A stretch of DNA of 64,000 nucleotides from Halanaerobium salsuginis (GCF_900114545.1 NZ_FOTI01000002.1:1-64000); one strand, 5' to 3'; shown: positions 16,244 through 26,477, counted from the first letter of the stretch. Program-made: numbers and translations. The notes: generated by a model not told the origin, from the letters alone.

Positions 16244-17575
16244 TTAAGCATTAACTACGTTGCCTTCTAAAGTCCAACTTTTTGCTGTTTTAATTTTAAC
16301 TTTAACAAGTTTACCAATTAAATTATCATCCCGTTCAATAAAACATAGCTTATTAGTACTTGTTCTACCAGCAAATACTTCTGGATCATTGTCACTAGGA
16401 CCAGTAACTAAAATTTCCTGAGTAGTACCAATCAACGCTTGATTTTTTTGATAACTGATTTGATTTTGCAATTTCATTAAGCGCTGCAGACGTTCTTTCT
16501 TAACCTCTTCTGGAACTTGATCAGTTCTTTTAGCAGCAGGTGTCCCACTTCTGGGAGAATAGATAAAAGTATAAGCCATATCAAATTTTAATTCTTCAAC
16601 CATTGCGATTGTCTGTTCAAAGTCTTTTTCACTTTCGCCCGGAAAACCAACAATAAAATCAGTTGAAATAGATACCTCTGGTACTTCCTGCTGAATTTTT
16701 TTAACTCTTTCAAAATAGTACTCCCGTTTATAACCACGGTTCATTTCTTTAAGCACCTTATTACTTCCTGACTGGACAGGTAAGTGTATATGTTTAGCTA
16801 CTTTGTCTAGTTCTTTTATTTTAAATAGTAACTTGTCTGAAAAATCACGTGGATGAGAAGTCATAAATCTAATTCTAAGCAAGCCATCTATTTCATTTAA
16901 CTGGCTAAGCAATTCTGGGAAATCGGTCTCATCAGCTAAATCTTTTCCATAAGAATTAACATTCTGTCCCAGTAATGTTATCTCTTTAACTCCATCAGCC
17001 GCTAATTGCTGACATTCATTTACAATAGCATTTAGTGGTCGGCTTCTTTCTCTGCCCCTTACATAAGGTACTATACAATAAGTACAGAAATTGTTACAGC
17101 CCTGAATAATAGAAACCCAGGCTTCATTTTCTGATTTGCGTTGGGATGGTAGATCAGGAATTAGTCCTTCTTCTTCATCCCAAACTTCTACAACTCTCCC
17201 TTTACCAGCTGCTATTTTTTCAATTAAAGCTGGCAGATGATGAATATTATGTGTTCCAAAAATTAAATCAACATGCTGATATTTTTTATATATTTCAGCT
17301 ACTGGTTCATCCTGCTGCATCATGCAGCCCCCAATTCCAATTATTAAATCGGGGTTTTCCCTTTTATATTGTTTTAATTCACCTAACTTACCATAAACTT
17401 TAAGTTCAGCATTTTCCCGAATTACACAGGTGTTCAGAATTATTATATCTGACTCTGCCAATTCTTCGGTAGGTAAATAACCCATTTCTTCCAGCATACC
17501 AGCTAGTTTTTCTGAATCATGCTCATTCATCTGGCAGCCATAAGTTATTATTTTATAATATTTATTTTTTAGCAA
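16244..17575 (-). CDS. miaB: tRNA-2-methylthio-N6-dimethylallyladenosine synthase MiaB
   Basis: This radical-SAM methylthiotransferase converts i6A37 to ms2i6A37 in tRNA. The N-terminal UPF0004 domain has the three cluster cysteines (YGCQMNEHDSE, NTCVIRENAE, GGCMMQ). The radical-SAM cluster motif is CNNFCTYC, and a TRAM RNA-binding domain occupies the last 60 residues. The start is TTG 17575 behind AGGAG. The 443-residue length is normal. RimO, also present in this window, is its ribosomal paralogue and lacks the tRNA-type signature. Confidence 0.95.
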   Translation of the reverse strand: MLKNKYYKIITYGCQMNEHDSEKLAGMLEEMGYLPTEELAESDIIILNTCVIRENAELKVYGKLGELKQYKRENPDLIIGIGGCMMQQDEPVAEIYKKYQHVDLIFGTHNIHHLPALIEKIAAGKGRVVEVWDEEEGLIPDLPSQRKSENEAWVSIIQGCNNFCTYCIVPYVRGRERSRPLNAIVNECQQLAADGVKEITLLGQNVNSYGKDLADETDFPELLSQLNEIDGLLRIRFMTSHPRDFSDKLLFKIKELDKVAKHIHLPVQSGSNKVLKEMNRGYKREYYFERVKKIQQEVPEVSISTDFIVGFPGESEKDFEQTIAMVEELKFDMAYTFIYSPRSGTPAAKRTDQVPEEVKKERLQRLMKLQNQISYQKNQALIGTTQEILVTGPSDNDPEVFAGRTSTNKLCFIERDDNLIGKLVKVKIKTAKSWTLEGNVVNA

Positions 17576-17611
17576 TTAGTTCACTCCTATTAAAATTAAG
17601 CCAATTTAAAT

Positions 17612-18265
17612 CTAATGATCAAAGTTTTTTAGTTGATCTAAACTTTCATTTTTCCCAATTACAACAAGTCGATCTCCTTCTAAAATTTTATCTCCAGCTC
17701 CAGGAGAAACGTTTAAATTTTCTCCTCTTTTAATTGCCATAACATTAACATTAAATTTGGATCTGAATTCTAAGTCTTGTAAAGTTTTACCGATCATTTT
17801 ATCAGTAGCAATTATTTCAATAACTCCATATTCAGGTGCAAATTCAATATAATCAAGGACATTAGAAGAAATCAAATTATGCGCTATCCGGACTCCCATA
17901 TCTCGCTCTGGATAAACAACTCGATCAGCCCCTACTTTAGTTAAAACTTTACCATGTAAAGCATCTGGTGCCTTAACTATTACATAAGGAACTTTTAGTT
18001 CTTTTAAAATTAAGGTACAGAGGATATTTGCCGATACATTGTCACCAATGCTAACTACTGCTACATCAAAATTTCTTACACCAAGTGTTTTTAGAGCTTC
18101 TTCGTCAGTTGCATCTGCTTCTACAGCATGAGTAACTTTATTAGCAATTCCCTGGACTCTTTCCTGATTTTGATCAATCGCTAGTACATCAAAATCAGCT
18201 TCTGCCAGGGTAGTAGCTACACTTGATCCAAAACGACCCAGACCAATAACTACAAACTGTTTCAT
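17612..18265 (-). CDS. ktrA: Potassium uptake regulatory subunit KtrA/TrkA (RCK)
   Basis: This cytosolic gating subunit of a Ktr/Trk potassium transporter has 217 residues and a single RCK unit. The N-terminal Rossmann domain carries GLGRFGSSVATTLAEADFDVLAID (nucleotide-binding loop and acidic residue at strand 2). The C-terminal RCK_C domain runs from about 135 (TDKMIGKTLQDLEFRSKFNVNVMAIKRGE). ATG 18265 lies 6 nt after AGGAGG; the preceding GTG is too close. It lies 10 nt from the membrane subunit gene. Potassium uptake is central to osmotic balance in halophiles that accumulate KCl. Confidence 0.92.
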   Translation of the reverse strand: MKQFVVIGLGRFGSSVATTLAEADFDVLAIDQNQERVQGIANKVTHAVEADATDEEALKTLGVRNFDVAVVSIGDNVSANILCTLILKELKVPYVIVKAPDALHGKVLTKVGADRVVYPERDMGVRIAHNLISSNVLDYIEFAPEYGVIEIIATDKMIGKTLQDLEFRSKFNVNVMAIKRGENLNVSPGAGDKILEGDRLVVIGKNESLDQLKNFDH

Positions 18266-18275
18266 CACTTACCTC

Positions 18276-19598
18276 CTAACCAACCATAACCTTTTCCGTT
18301 GGATAATGATAGGTTCCTTTGCGCTGCTTTTCTCCAATTGCTACTGCTAAAGTTAAGGGGCCAACTCGACCAGCAAACATAGTAATAGTAATTAAAACTC
18401 TACTAAGATCAGATAAATGGCCAGTAATACCTGTAGAAAGACCTACTGTTCCAAAGGCAGATACAGTTTCAAATAAAACATCTAAGAAACTAAAATCTTC
18501 AATAATTAGCAGTAAAGTTGTGACAAGTACTACTAATCCCGCTGAAAGCATAGTAATTGTAAAAGCTTTATAGATAATTTGTTTTTCAAAACGTCTATTA
18601 TAGACTTCCATATCTTCTTTACCTGTAACCATATTCTTTAATGTAACCATCATTACACCAAAAGTAGTTGTCTTAATCCCCCCACCAGTTGATCCTGGAG
18701 AAGCTCCAATAAACATTAAAACAATAATTAAAAATAATGATGACTGCCGCAGCTGTCCAGTAGGTAATGTATTAAAGCCAGCTGTCCGGGGAGTTACTGA
18801 TAAAAACATAGCTGAAAGAATTTTATCAAGCAGTGGTAAACCTCGCATAGTATTGTTATATTCTAAGCCAAACATCAAAATAAAACCAACTAAGAGCATG
18901 ATTAAAGTAATAATTACTACAATTTTTGTCTGCAGAGTTGTCTTTTTAAATTTGACTCGATTATAAACTTCCAACATAACTCCAAAGCCAATTCCACCCA
19001 GAATAATTAAAGCCATAATCACAAAGTTAATAGTTATATCTCCAGCAAAATTTTCTAAACTATTACCAAAGAGATCGAAACCAGCGTTATTAAAAGCTGA
19101 AACTGAATGAAAAATAGACAGATAAACTGCTTTCCAGAAACTATAATCCTGGCTCAAACGCAGAAATAAAATTGCTGCCGCTGTTCCTTCTATAGTAAAA
19201 GTAAAGCCAAGTAGGTATTGAACTAGTCTAACCATTCCTGAAATTTGATACTGGTTTAAATCTTCTTGAATAATTAACCGTTCTTTAAGGCTTATTTTTT
19301 TCCCAATTACAAAGGCAAATAAAGTTGACATTGACATTATTCCCAGTCCGCCAATTTGAATTAAAAGCATAATTACTGTTGAACCAAAAATTGTAAAAGC
19401 TTCTTTTGTATTTACTACAATTAGACCTGTCACACAAGTGGCAGAAGTTGCTGTGAAAACAGCATCAATAATTCCCAATCCCTGACCATCATTAGTAGCT
19501 ATTGGCAGCATTAAAAGGATTGAGCCAATCATAATAATTACAAAATAGCCGCTTACTAAGTATTGAGCCGGGGTAAGATTTTTCATTTTAAATTTCAT
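18276..19598 (-). CDS. ktrB: Potassium uptake membrane subunit KtrB/TrkH
   Basis: The 440-residue integral membrane protein of the Trk/Ktr/HKT superfamily has four M1-P-M2 repeats. The pore loops that form the K+ filter can be seen as SATCVTGL, NNAGFDLFG, TPRTAGFNT and SAFGTVGLSTG, each centred on a glycine. It works with the adjacent KtrA. AGGAGCTGAGTCAG precedes the ATG. It is the first gene of a co-directional run that continues into miaB and the mutSL cluster, though intermediate promoters are likely. Confidence 0.93.
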   Translation of the reverse strand: MKFKMKNLTPAQYLVSGYFVIIMIGSILLMLPIATNDGQGLGIIDAVFTATSATCVTGLIVVNTKEAFTIFGSTVIMLLIQIGGLGIMSMSTLFAFVIGKKISLKERLIIQEDLNQYQISGMVRLVQYLLGFTFTIEGTAAAILFLRLSQDYSFWKAVYLSIFHSVSAFNNAGFDLFGNSLENFAGDITINFVIMALIILGGIGFGVMLEVYNRVKFKKTTLQTKIVVIITLIMLLVGFILMFGLEYNNTMRGLPLLDKILSAMFLSVTPRTAGFNTLPTGQLRQSSLFLIIVLMFIGASPGSTGGGIKTTTFGVMMVTLKNMVTGKEDMEVYNRRFEKQIIYKAFTITMLSAGLVVLVTTLLLIIEDFSFLDVLFETVSAFGTVGLSTGITGHLSDLSRVLITITMFAGRVGPLTLAVAIGEKQRKGTYHYPTEKVMVG

Positions 19599-19681
19599 AC
19601 TGACTCAGCTCCTAGAATAAACATTTAGTTAAAATCGGACATATATTCGAGCTAATTATACTATAACTAATCTTAAAAGTA

Positions 19682-19710
19682 AAATAAAAACTGGGGTAAC
19701 TACCCCAGCT
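19682..19710 (-). terminator. Rubredoxin gene terminator
   Basis: On the minus strand AGCTGGGG-TAGTTA-CCCCAG is followed by TTTTTATTTT, a compact G+C-rich stem with a T-run, 50 nt after the rubredoxin stop codon. Confidence 0.8.
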
Positions 19711-19758
19711 CTTAAAAGTATATAAATCTTAAGTAACTAATTAAATCTTAAGTAATTC

Positions 19759-19923
19759 TTAGCCATCATAAGGTTCAAACATATCTTTGCCTACACCACA
19801 TTCTGGACATGTCCAGTCATCTGGTAAGTCTTCAAAAGAAGTTCCAGGTTCGATTCCACCTACAGGATCTCCTTCTTCAGGATCATAAATGTACATACAA
19901 ACTGTGCACTGATATTTTTGCAT
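19759..19923 (-). CDS. Rubredoxin
   Basis: This 54-residue one-iron electron carrier has two metal-binding knuckles, CTVC (Cys6, Cys9) and CPEC (Cys39, Cys42), with the conserved [10 protein letters not shown] and [13 protein letters not shown] segments. In anaerobes rubredoxin passes electrons to oxygen- and peroxide-reducing proteins. AAGGATGGTG precedes the ATG. The gene forms its own transcription unit, with a strong promoter and a compact terminator, between ktrB and the CLC gene. It is too short for simple ORF cut-offs. Confidence 0.95.
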   Translation of the reverse strand: MQKYQCTVCMYIYDPEEGDPVGGIEPGTSFEDLPDDWTCPECGVGKDMFEPYDG

Positions 19924-19967
19924 ACTAAATTTCACCATCCTTATTAAAATAATAATATGTTTCTTTA

Positions 19968-19997
19968 ATTATAGAACAAATTTATCAATCATGTCAA
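19968..19997 (-). promoter_or_regulatory. Rubredoxin promoter
   Basis: On the minus strand TTGACA (19992-19997) and TATAAT (19968-19973) are perfect consensus with an 18-nt spacer. It lies partly next to the 3' end of the CLC gene. Confidence 0.8.
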
Positions 19998-20008
19998 GTT
20001 TTATCCAA

Positions 20009-21280
20009 CTAGATACGCTTGAAATAAGTTGGAGAATAAACTGATTTAATTCCACTCGAATTAGCAACTTGTTCAGCTATCAAGGACGCTATTAAAAGAG
20101 GAATAATTAAACTATAATTATGAGTAAATTCTAAAATAACAAAACTAGCAGTTAAGGGTGCTCTAATAACAGCACTTAAAACAGCAGCCATTCCAATTAA
20201 AGCTGCTAAAATAGCTGAATTAGCTGCTGTAGGAAAAATTATAATAAAAATTTGATTAACTAAGAGCCCGGTCAGACTACCCATTAATAAAGCAGGCGAA
20301 AAAATACCGCCTGATCCACCTGAAGCAAGCGTAAATACTGTCGCTACAAGCTTAAAAAATAAGATAACAAATAGAAAATAAAGATTATAGCTCTTAGAAT
20401 TAAATAAATCAAGAATAATACGGTTGCCAGAACCAAGCACCTGTGGAAGCTTAAAAGCAATAAGCCCAACAATTAATCCTCCCAGAGCAGGTTTTAAAAT
20501 AGAATTTATTTTTTGATAGTCATTGATCTTTTTTTCCATAAATTTCAAGCTATAAATAAAGATAATTCCTAGTCCAGCTGCAACTATTCCAATGATAATA
20601 GCCAGCAAAAAATTAACAGCATTTCCCGGCTGATTTAAATTTAAATTGGCCAAAAAAAGATCTCTGCCACTTAGCCTAATTATCATATCAGCTGCCACTG
20701 CACTAATTGTAACCATAATTAAACGATCCTTCTCTAACTGCTTAAATAAAACTTCAGTTACAAACATAATTCCGGCCAGTGGTGCATGAAAAAGCCCAGC
20801 AATACCTGCTGCAGCACCACAACCAAGCATAGTCTGATAATCAAATAGTTTCAGGTCAAGCTGATAACCAATTAAATCCCCCAGACCAGAACCTATTTCA
20901 ATAATAGGTCCAATTCTACCTGCTGAACCACCTGTAGCAATAGTGATTGCAGAAGCAAATCCTTCCGTTAAAAGATCACGATAACTTAAATGACGTTCTT
21001 TACTCTCTATGGAAGCTAAAATAGCAGGTATACCATGGCCTTTAGCAGATAAACTACCATATTTAATTACTATTCCAACTAATAAACCTCCTAAAGCAGG
21101 TAGAAAAATAAAACCTGTACGCAGTCCAGCAGAAGAGTTTAAATCTATTTTAAGCAATAGAGAGGTAATAAAATTCAAAAAATTATTATAAAGCAGTGCA
21201 ATCATACCTACCAGCAGCCCTAAAATTAAAGCAATTATTAATTTAAAATAACGATTATTATAATTTAATTTACCCAGCAA
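20009..21280 (-). CDS. CLC-family chloride channel/transporter without gating glutamate
   Basis: The 423 residues form a multi-span CLC protein without a CBS tail. The anion-selectivity stretches are recognisable: KGHGIP (usually GSGIP), GGSAGRIGP (usually GREGP) and GGIFSPALLMG (usually GxFxP). The external gating glutamate of GREGP is Ile, and the internal proton glutamate (second E of the EE pair in ClC-ec1) is Val in FVTEVLFK. Both residues are needed for Cl-/H+ exchange in known transporters, so a passive anion channel or another anion specificity is inferred. The start is TTG 21280 behind GGTGGAG. It lies after parE on the same strand. Confidence 0.85.
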   Translation of the reverse strand: MLGKLNYNNRYFKLIIALILGLLVGMIALLYNNFLNFITSLLLKIDLNSSAGLRTGFIFLPALGGLLVGIVIKYGSLSAKGHGIPAILASIESKERHLSYRDLLTEGFASAITIATGGSAGRIGPIIEIGSGLGDLIGYQLDLKLFDYQTMLGCGAAAGIAGLFHAPLAGIMFVTEVLFKQLEKDRLIMVTISAVAADMIIRLSGRDLFLANLNLNQPGNAVNFLLAIIIGIVAAGLGIIFIYSLKFMEKKINDYQKINSILKPALGGLIVGLIAFKLPQVLGSGNRIILDLFNSKSYNLYFLFVILFFKLVATVFTLASGGSGGIFSPALLMGSLTGLLVNQIFIIIFPTAANSAILAALIGMAAVLSAVIRAPLTASFVILEFTHNYSLIIPLLIASLIAEQVANSSGIKSVYSPTYFKRI

Positions 21281-21352
21281 TCTTTCTCCACCACCTGGCT
21301 GTTAAAAGTAAAGCTTTCGTTTAATTTGAATTCCAAATATTAATTAAAAAGC

Positions 21353-23269
21353 TTAAACATCAATAGTTTTAGCAAGTTCAGCATTATTAAAAATGAACTC
21401 TTTCCGTAAAGATGCATTAGAGCCCATTAAACGAGTGAAAATATCATCAGCTTCGAAATCATCATCAATTTCTACTTTCTGTAGTACCCGGTTAGCTGGA
21501 TCCATTGTTGTCTGCCAGAGTTGTTCAGGATTCATTTCTCCTAGCCCTTTATATCTCTGCAGAGAAAAATTGCTATTTTCATTCTGCCTTCTATAATCAA
21601 ATAATTCCTGATCACTGTATAAATACTGACTCTGTTTACGCCAGCTGACTTTATAAAGTGGTGGCTGAGCAAGATAGATATGTCCATGCTCAATTAGTTC
21701 AGGCATATAACGATAAAAAAGAGTCAAAATTAAAGTAGCAATATGGGCTCCATCTACATCAGCATCTGTCATAATAATAATTTTATGGTAGCGCAGTCGT
21801 TTAAGATCAAAATCTTCACCAATACCTGCTCCCAGAGCAGTTATAATCGAAGCAACTTCATTGTTATTTAAAATTTTATCAAGACGAGCCCGTTCTACAT
21901 TTAATATTTTCCCTTTGAGAGGCAGTATAGCCTGAAATTTGCGCTCTCTGCCCTGCTTAGCCGAACCACCAGCTGAATCACCCTCTACAATAAACAATTC
22001 GCTATTTTCAGCCTTTTTACTGCTGCAGTCAGCTAATTTGCCTGGCAAAGAGTTAGAACTTAGCGCACTTTTACGTTTGGTCAGTTCTCTTGCTTTTTTA
22101 GAAGCTTTTCTAGCTCGTACTGCCTGAACTGCTTTATCAATAATACCTTTGGCAACTTCAGGATTGGTATCGAAGTAAAGGCTCAAATACTGATAAACTT
22201 CTGTTTCAACGATACTTCTAATTTCACTATTACCCAATTTAGTTTTAGTTTGACCCTCAAATTGTGGATCAGGTAATTTTACATTAATAACTGCTGTTAA
22301 TCCCTCTCTAACATCTTTACCACTTAAAGATGAAATTTTAGCAGGCAGCTGATTATTATTTTTCGCAAAACTATTAATTGTTCTAGTCAAAGCTGTTTTA
22401 AAGCCAGTTAAATGATAACCTCCATCTATAGTGTTGATATTATTTGCATATGAATAAATTCTTTCATTATAGCCATCATTATACTGCAGAGCAATCTCTA
22501 TTTCATAATCATCTGGTTGTGATTCAAAGTAAACAATTTCATTATTAATTGTAGTCCGATCTTTATTTAAATATTCAACAAAAGCTTTAATTCCCCCATC
22601 ATACTGAAATTCATCTGATTTTATTTCTGAACCTCGTTCATCTGCCAAAGTCAGTGTGAGCTCTTTATTTAAATAAGCAGATTCCTGTAGGCGGTGTGCC
22701 AAATTTTCGTATTTAAATTCTACTACAGTAAAAATATCTGCATCTGGTTTGAAACGAATAACTGTACCTGTTCGATCAGTTTTACCAATTTTTTTTAATT
22801 TATCAACAGCAACTCCCCGACTAAAATGCTGCTGATATTTATTTCCCTGCCAGTGTGTTGTAATCGTTAATTTTTCAGAAAGAGCATTAACAACAGAAAC
22901 ACCAACTCCATGCAGACCACCAGAAACTTTATAACTATTATTGTCGAATTTACCACCAGCATGAAGAGTTGTTAAAACAACTTGAACTGCCGGTAAACCT
23001 GTTTCAGCATGAATGTCAGCCGGAATTCCTCTTCCAAAATCTTCTACAGTTATTTCATTATTTTCGTGAATTGTCACATTTATCTGACTGCCATTGCCAG
23101 CCAGGAACTCATCTATACTGTTATCTACCACTTCCCAGACTAGATGATGTAAACCTCTAATTCCAGTACTTCCAATATACATACCTGGTCTTTTGCGGAC
23201 TGCTTCCAGACCCTTTAAAACCTGAATTTTATTTGCATTATAATCAGTCTTATTAAAAAGGTTATCCAT
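21353..23269 (-). CDS. parE: Type II topoisomerase ATPase subunit (ParE, GyrB-like)
   Basis: The 638 residues have a GHKL ATPase domain (VVDNSIDEFLAG, EDFGRGIPADIH, GGLHGVGVSVVNALS), a transducer, the TOPRIM domain with EGDSAGGSAKQGRER and the metal motif DADVDGAHI, and the C-terminal RYKGLGEMNPEQLW. It pairs with the divergent subunit next to it. Whether the pair is topoisomerase IV or a second gyrase cannot be settled from this window; location away from dnaA-recF favours ParE. ATG 23269 lies 4 nt after AAGGATGTGA, and the longer frame upstream is not needed. Confidence 0.88.
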   Translation of the reverse strand: MDNLFNKTDYNANKIQVLKGLEAVRKRPGMYIGSTGIRGLHHLVWEVVDNSIDEFLAGNGSQINVTIHENNEITVEDFGRGIPADIHAETGLPAVQVVLTTLHAGGKFDNNSYKVSGGLHGVGVSVVNALSEKLTITTHWQGNKYQQHFSRGVAVDKLKKIGKTDRTGTVIRFKPDADIFTVVEFKYENLAHRLQESAYLNKELTLTLADERGSEIKSDEFQYDGGIKAFVEYLNKDRTTINNEIVYFESQPDDYEIEIALQYNDGYNERIYSYANNINTIDGGYHLTGFKTALTRTINSFAKNNNQLPAKISSLSGKDVREGLTAVINVKLPDPQFEGQTKTKLGNSEIRSIVETEVYQYLSLYFDTNPEVAKGIIDKAVQAVRARKASKKARELTKRKSALSSNSLPGKLADCSSKKAENSELFIVEGDSAGGSAKQGRERKFQAILPLKGKILNVERARLDKILNNNEVASIITALGAGIGEDFDLKRLRYHKIIIMTDADVDGAHIATLILTLFYRYMPELIEHGHIYLAQPPLYKVSWRKQSQYLYSDQELFDYRRQNENSNFSLQRYKGLGEMNPEQLWQTTMDPANRVLQKVEIDDDFEADDIFTRLMGSNASLRKEFIFNNAELAKTIDV

Positions 23270-23341
23270 AAATCTCACATCCTTCATTTCATAATTATAA
23301 CAGAGCAATAGCTATAATGCCAGTATTTTTAAGCTTTAAAT

Positions 23342-23371
23342 TTGCATAATCTATTCTGAGAATGATATTAT
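23342..23371 (+). promoter_or_regulatory. Probable parC promoter
   Basis: TTGCAT and TATTAT are separated by 18 nt and lie about 40 nt before the parC start, in the 140-nt gap between divergent parE and parC. Confidence 0.5.
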
Positions 23372-23409
23372 AAATAAGCAATAATATGTTTTTTGAGAGG
23401 AGTAAGATA

Positions 23410-25797
23410 ATGGAAGAAGAAATTTATCCAATTGCAATTGAAGATAAAATGAAAGATGCTTATTTAAGTTATTCACTTAGTGTAATTATAGGTAGAGCTC
23501 TACCAGATGTAAGAGATGGTTTAAAACCTGTTCACAGGAGGATTCTATATGCCGCTAAAGAACTTGGCTTAACTCACGAAAAACCTCATAAAAAATCTGC
23601 TCGACTAGTTGGTGAAGTATTAGGTAAATTTCATCCTCATGGTGATTCTGCTGTTTACGATGCTTTAGTCAGGATGGCCCAGGATTTTAATCAGCGCTAT
23701 CAGCTTATTGATGGTCATGGTAATTTTGGTTCAATAGATGGTGACAGTGCTGCTGCTATGCGGTATACAGAAACTAAACTTACAGAAATAGCTGAATCTC
23801 TTTTAAGTAATATTGATCAGGAAACAGTAGAATTTGTAGATAATTTTGATGGAAGTCTCCAGGAACCGGAAGTTTTACCGGCTAAAATTCCTAATTTACT
23901 AGTTAATGGTTCCAATGGAATTGCTGTCGGAATGAGTACTTCTATTCCCCCTCACAATCTTGGCGAGGTAGTCGATGCTTTGCTTCATCTTCTGGATTAT
24001 CCTAATGCCAGACTGGAAACAATTATTAAAAATTATCTACCTGGCCCTGATTTTCCAACTGGAGCAACTATTGTTGGCAATGATGGCATTAAATCTGCTT
24101 ATCAAACTGGTAAGGGTAAAATAATTTTAAGAGCAAAATCAAAATTAGAGAAATCCGGTCGGCATCAAAATATTATTATCACAGAAATTCCTTATCAGCT
24201 TAATAAATCAAAATTAATTGAAGAAATAGCAGATCTAGTTAATAAAGGTAAGATAAATTCTGTAGCAGATTTGCGAGATGAATCTGATAAACAGGGAATT
24301 AGAATTGTAATTGAATTAAAAAGCAATGGTGATCCCGAATTAACTTTAAATAGATTGTATAAATATACTTCAATGCAGAGTAGTTTTAGAATCAATTTAT
24401 TGGCACTTAATGATAAAAAGCCTGTAGTTATGGGATTACTAGAAATTCTGCAGCATTTTCTCAATTTTAGAAAAGAAATCATTCGCAAACACACTCGTTA
24501 TGACTTAAATAAGGCTGAAAACAGATTTGAAATTCTTGAAGGGTTAAAAGTTGCTATTGATAAACTTGATCTGGTAATTCAGATTATTCGCAGTTCAAAA
24601 GAAAAAGCTGAAGCTAAAGCTAAGCTAGTTGAACAGTTAGAAATCAGTGAAAAACAGGCTCAGTCAATTCTAGAAATGCAGCTGCAGCGTCTGGTGGGTA
24701 TGGAAATGGATAAATTAGAAGCAGATAAAGTAGATTTAGCTAAAAAAATATCTAATTATAAAAAAATATTAGCTGAAACTGCTGAATTGAATTCTGTTTT
24801 GAGGAATGAATTAAAAGAAATCAAAGCAAAATTTGCTGATCCAAGAAGAACAGAAATTATTGCTGATGATACTAAAGCAGAGATTAGTAAAGATGATTTA
24901 ATTAAAGAAAAATCAGCTGCTATTTCTCTTTCCTATCGAAGTATAATTAAGCGAAGTGAAGATTTTAATAATCTAAAAGCAGCTAAAAATGATTATTTAA
25001 TAGATGCAGTTCAGGGATCATCTTTAGATCAGCTGCTCTTCTTTACAGATCAAGGTGAAGTATATAATCTACAAGTTCATGATCTAGAAGAGCATCATGG
25101 TCTAGCAACTGGTGATAACTTAAATAAATATCTGCAAATACCTTTAAAAGAAAATGTAGTTTCACTTAATATTTTAAGTAAAAATAAGCAAACAGATTTT
25201 TATTATACTTTTGTAACTAAATCTGGCCAAATAAAAAGAACTGCAGCTGAAGAATATCGCAGTAATTACAGCCATATTAGAGCTATTAAATTAGCAGATC
25301 AAGATAAATTAATTAAAGTAATCAAAACTGATCAAGAACAAGAAGTAATAGTTGTTAGCAAAAATGGCTATTTAATCCGTTTTGGAGGCAGCAGCTTTTC
25401 AAGTACAGGTAGAAATACTCAAGGAAGTAGAGCTATCAATCTCACTGATTCAGATCAGCTAGTTTATTTTGATAAATATGAAGCCAATTCATATCTAGTT
25501 TCAGTTACAGAAGATGGGCGGGCAAATAAAATTAATCTGGCTGCATTTAACTCTCAACAGAGAAATGGTAAAGGAATTAGAATTTTTTCTAATCAAAATT
25601 ATCGGCTTGCTGGGGCTGTTAGCTGCTCAGCTGGAGCTGAAATATTATTAACTGCTAAAAATGGAGAAATTTATCCAATTTCAATTAGCAAAATCCCTGA
25701 AACTACTCCAGGTGGTAATATGTATCAAATAACTAAAGATTTTGATTTCGAAAAAATAACTTCAGTTAATAAAATAATCTCTGTTAAAACTGATTAA
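23410..25797 (+). CDS. parC: Type II topoisomerase DNA-cleaving subunit (ParC, GyrA-like)
   Basis: The 795 residues comprise the breakage-reunion domain with active-site Tyr119 in AAAMRYTE, a coiled-coil gate around 380-470, and a C-terminal beta-pinwheel. The quinolone-determining region [12 protein letters not shown] has Ser80 and Asp84, the drug-sensitive residues. The pinwheel has only a degenerate GyrA-box-like element, QQRNGKG, near residue 710, which fits ParC better than GyrA but does not prove it. ATG 23410 follows GAGAGGAG by 7 nt. It is transcribed away from parE, an unusual arrangement, and followed by a strong terminator. Confidence 0.88.
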   Translation: MEEEIYPIAIEDKMKDAYLSYSLSVIIGRALPDVRDGLKPVHRRILYAAKELGLTHEKPHKKSARLVGEVLGKFHPHGDSAVYDALVRMAQDFNQRYQLIDGHGNFGSIDGDSAAAMRYTETKLTEIAESLLSNIDQETVEFVDNFDGSLQEPEVLPAKIPNLLVNGSNGIAVGMSTSIPPHNLGEVVDALLHLLDYPNARLETIIKNYLPGPDFPTGATIVGNDGIKSAYQTGKGKIILRAKSKLEKSGRHQNIIITEIPYQLNKSKLIEEIADLVNKGKINSVADLRDESDKQGIRIVIELKSNGDPELTLNRLYKYTSMQSSFRINLLALNDKKPVVMGLLEILQHFLNFRKEIIRKHTRYDLNKAENRFEILEGLKVAIDKLDLVIQIIRSSKEKAEAKAKLVEQLEISEKQAQSILEMQLQRLVGMEMDKLEADKVDLAKKISNYKKILAETAELNSVLRNELKEIKAKFADPRRTEIIADDTKAEISKDDLIKEKSAAISLSYRSIIKRSEDFNNLKAAKNDYLIDAVQGSSLDQLLFFTDQGEVYNLQVHDLEEHHGLATGDNLNKYLQIPLKENVVSLNILSKNKQTDFYYTFVTKSGQIKRTAAEEYRSNYSHIRAIKLADQDKLIKVIKTDQEQEVIVVSKNGYLIRFGGSSFSSTGRNTQGSRAINLTDSDQLVYFDKYEANSYLVSVTEDGRANKINLAAFNSQQRNGKGIRIFSNQNYRLAGAVSCSAGAEILLTAKNGEIYPISISKIPETTPGGNMYQITKDFDFEKITSVNKIISVKTD

Positions 25798-25802
25798 TTT
25801 AA

Positions 25803-25844
25803 ATAAAAAAAGGGGCATCTCAGCTTGAGACGGCCCCTTTTTTC
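25803..25844. terminator. Bidirectional terminator after parC
   Basis: AAAAAAAGGGGC and GCCCCTTTTTT flank an inner TCTCA-GCT-TGAGA stem. The A- and T-runs on both sides suit both parC and the convergent SleB-like gene. Confidence 0.85.
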
Positions 25845-25862
25845 TAATTATTATTTAATTTA

Positions 25863-26456
25863 CTATTTCAAAAAAACATGGTTGCCAATTCTAATTACTC
25901 TGGTTCGTTTAGCAAAAAATTGGGGATTTTCAGAGATAGTAGGATTATAGAAATATAAACAGCCATGAGTTGGATCAATTCCATTTATAGCATCATAAGC
26001 TGCTTTAAAAGAATCACTATTTGCACTTAAATTAATTGACCCATTTTCAACTGGTTTAAATTGACCCTTTTGATAAACAACTCCCCTGATGGTATTAGGA
26101 AAAGCAGGATCATAAACTCTATTCATGATTACTGCTCCAACTGCTACCTTACCTTGATAACTTTCACCTCTGGCTTCAGCATTAATTATTTTAGCTAAAA
26201 CTTCAATTTCTGCCGCTGAAAAATTGTTTTGATCATAAAAGTCTTCCCGGTTAACTCTGGCTTTTGTTTTGTCTTTATCCCCTGCTAAAACAATTAAAAG
26301 AAACATTAAACCAAGTCCGGTATATAGATCATCTTTACTGATCGAACTAGCAGCTTTTACCTGCTGACCAGGTAGAATAACGGGCAGTAAAATACTATTA
26401 ATAGCTAGAATAAAAGCCAGGCTAATTATAGTTTTATTTATTAGTGATTTCTGCAT
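25863..26456 (-). CDS. Exported SleB/CwlJ-type cell wall hydrolase
   Basis: The 197 residues start with a signal or anchor segment (IISLAFILAINSILLPVILPG), a second hydrophobic stretch near 43-58, and a C-terminal Hydrolase_2 (SleB-like) domain from about 80. That domain contains IINAEARGESYQGKVAVGAVIMNRV, whose Glu is the catalytic residue, and CLYFYNPT. Known members are lytic enzymes that cut spore cortex or vegetative peptidoglycan. Here the gene closes the exb-ton-SLH cluster, 21 nt after the SLH gene, suggesting envelope remodelling rather than germination (inference). Confidence 0.85.
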   Translation of the reverse strand: MQKSLINKTIISLAFILAINSILLPVILPGQQVKAASSISKDDLYTGLGLMFLLIVLAGDKDKTKARVNREDFYDQNNFSAAEIEVLAKIINAEARGESYQGKVAVGAVIMNRVYDPAFPNTIRGVVYQKGQFKPVENGSINLSANSDSFKAAYDAINGIDPTHGCLYFYNPTISENPQFFAKRTRVIRIGNHVFLK

Positions 26457-26477
26457 TAAAAACTCCCCTTAAAATTA

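Noticed and set aside
23270-23308. Longer parE frame beginning MLCYNYEMKDVRF.
   Set aside because: AAGGATGTGA directly precedes ATG 23269, and the extra residues match no family member.
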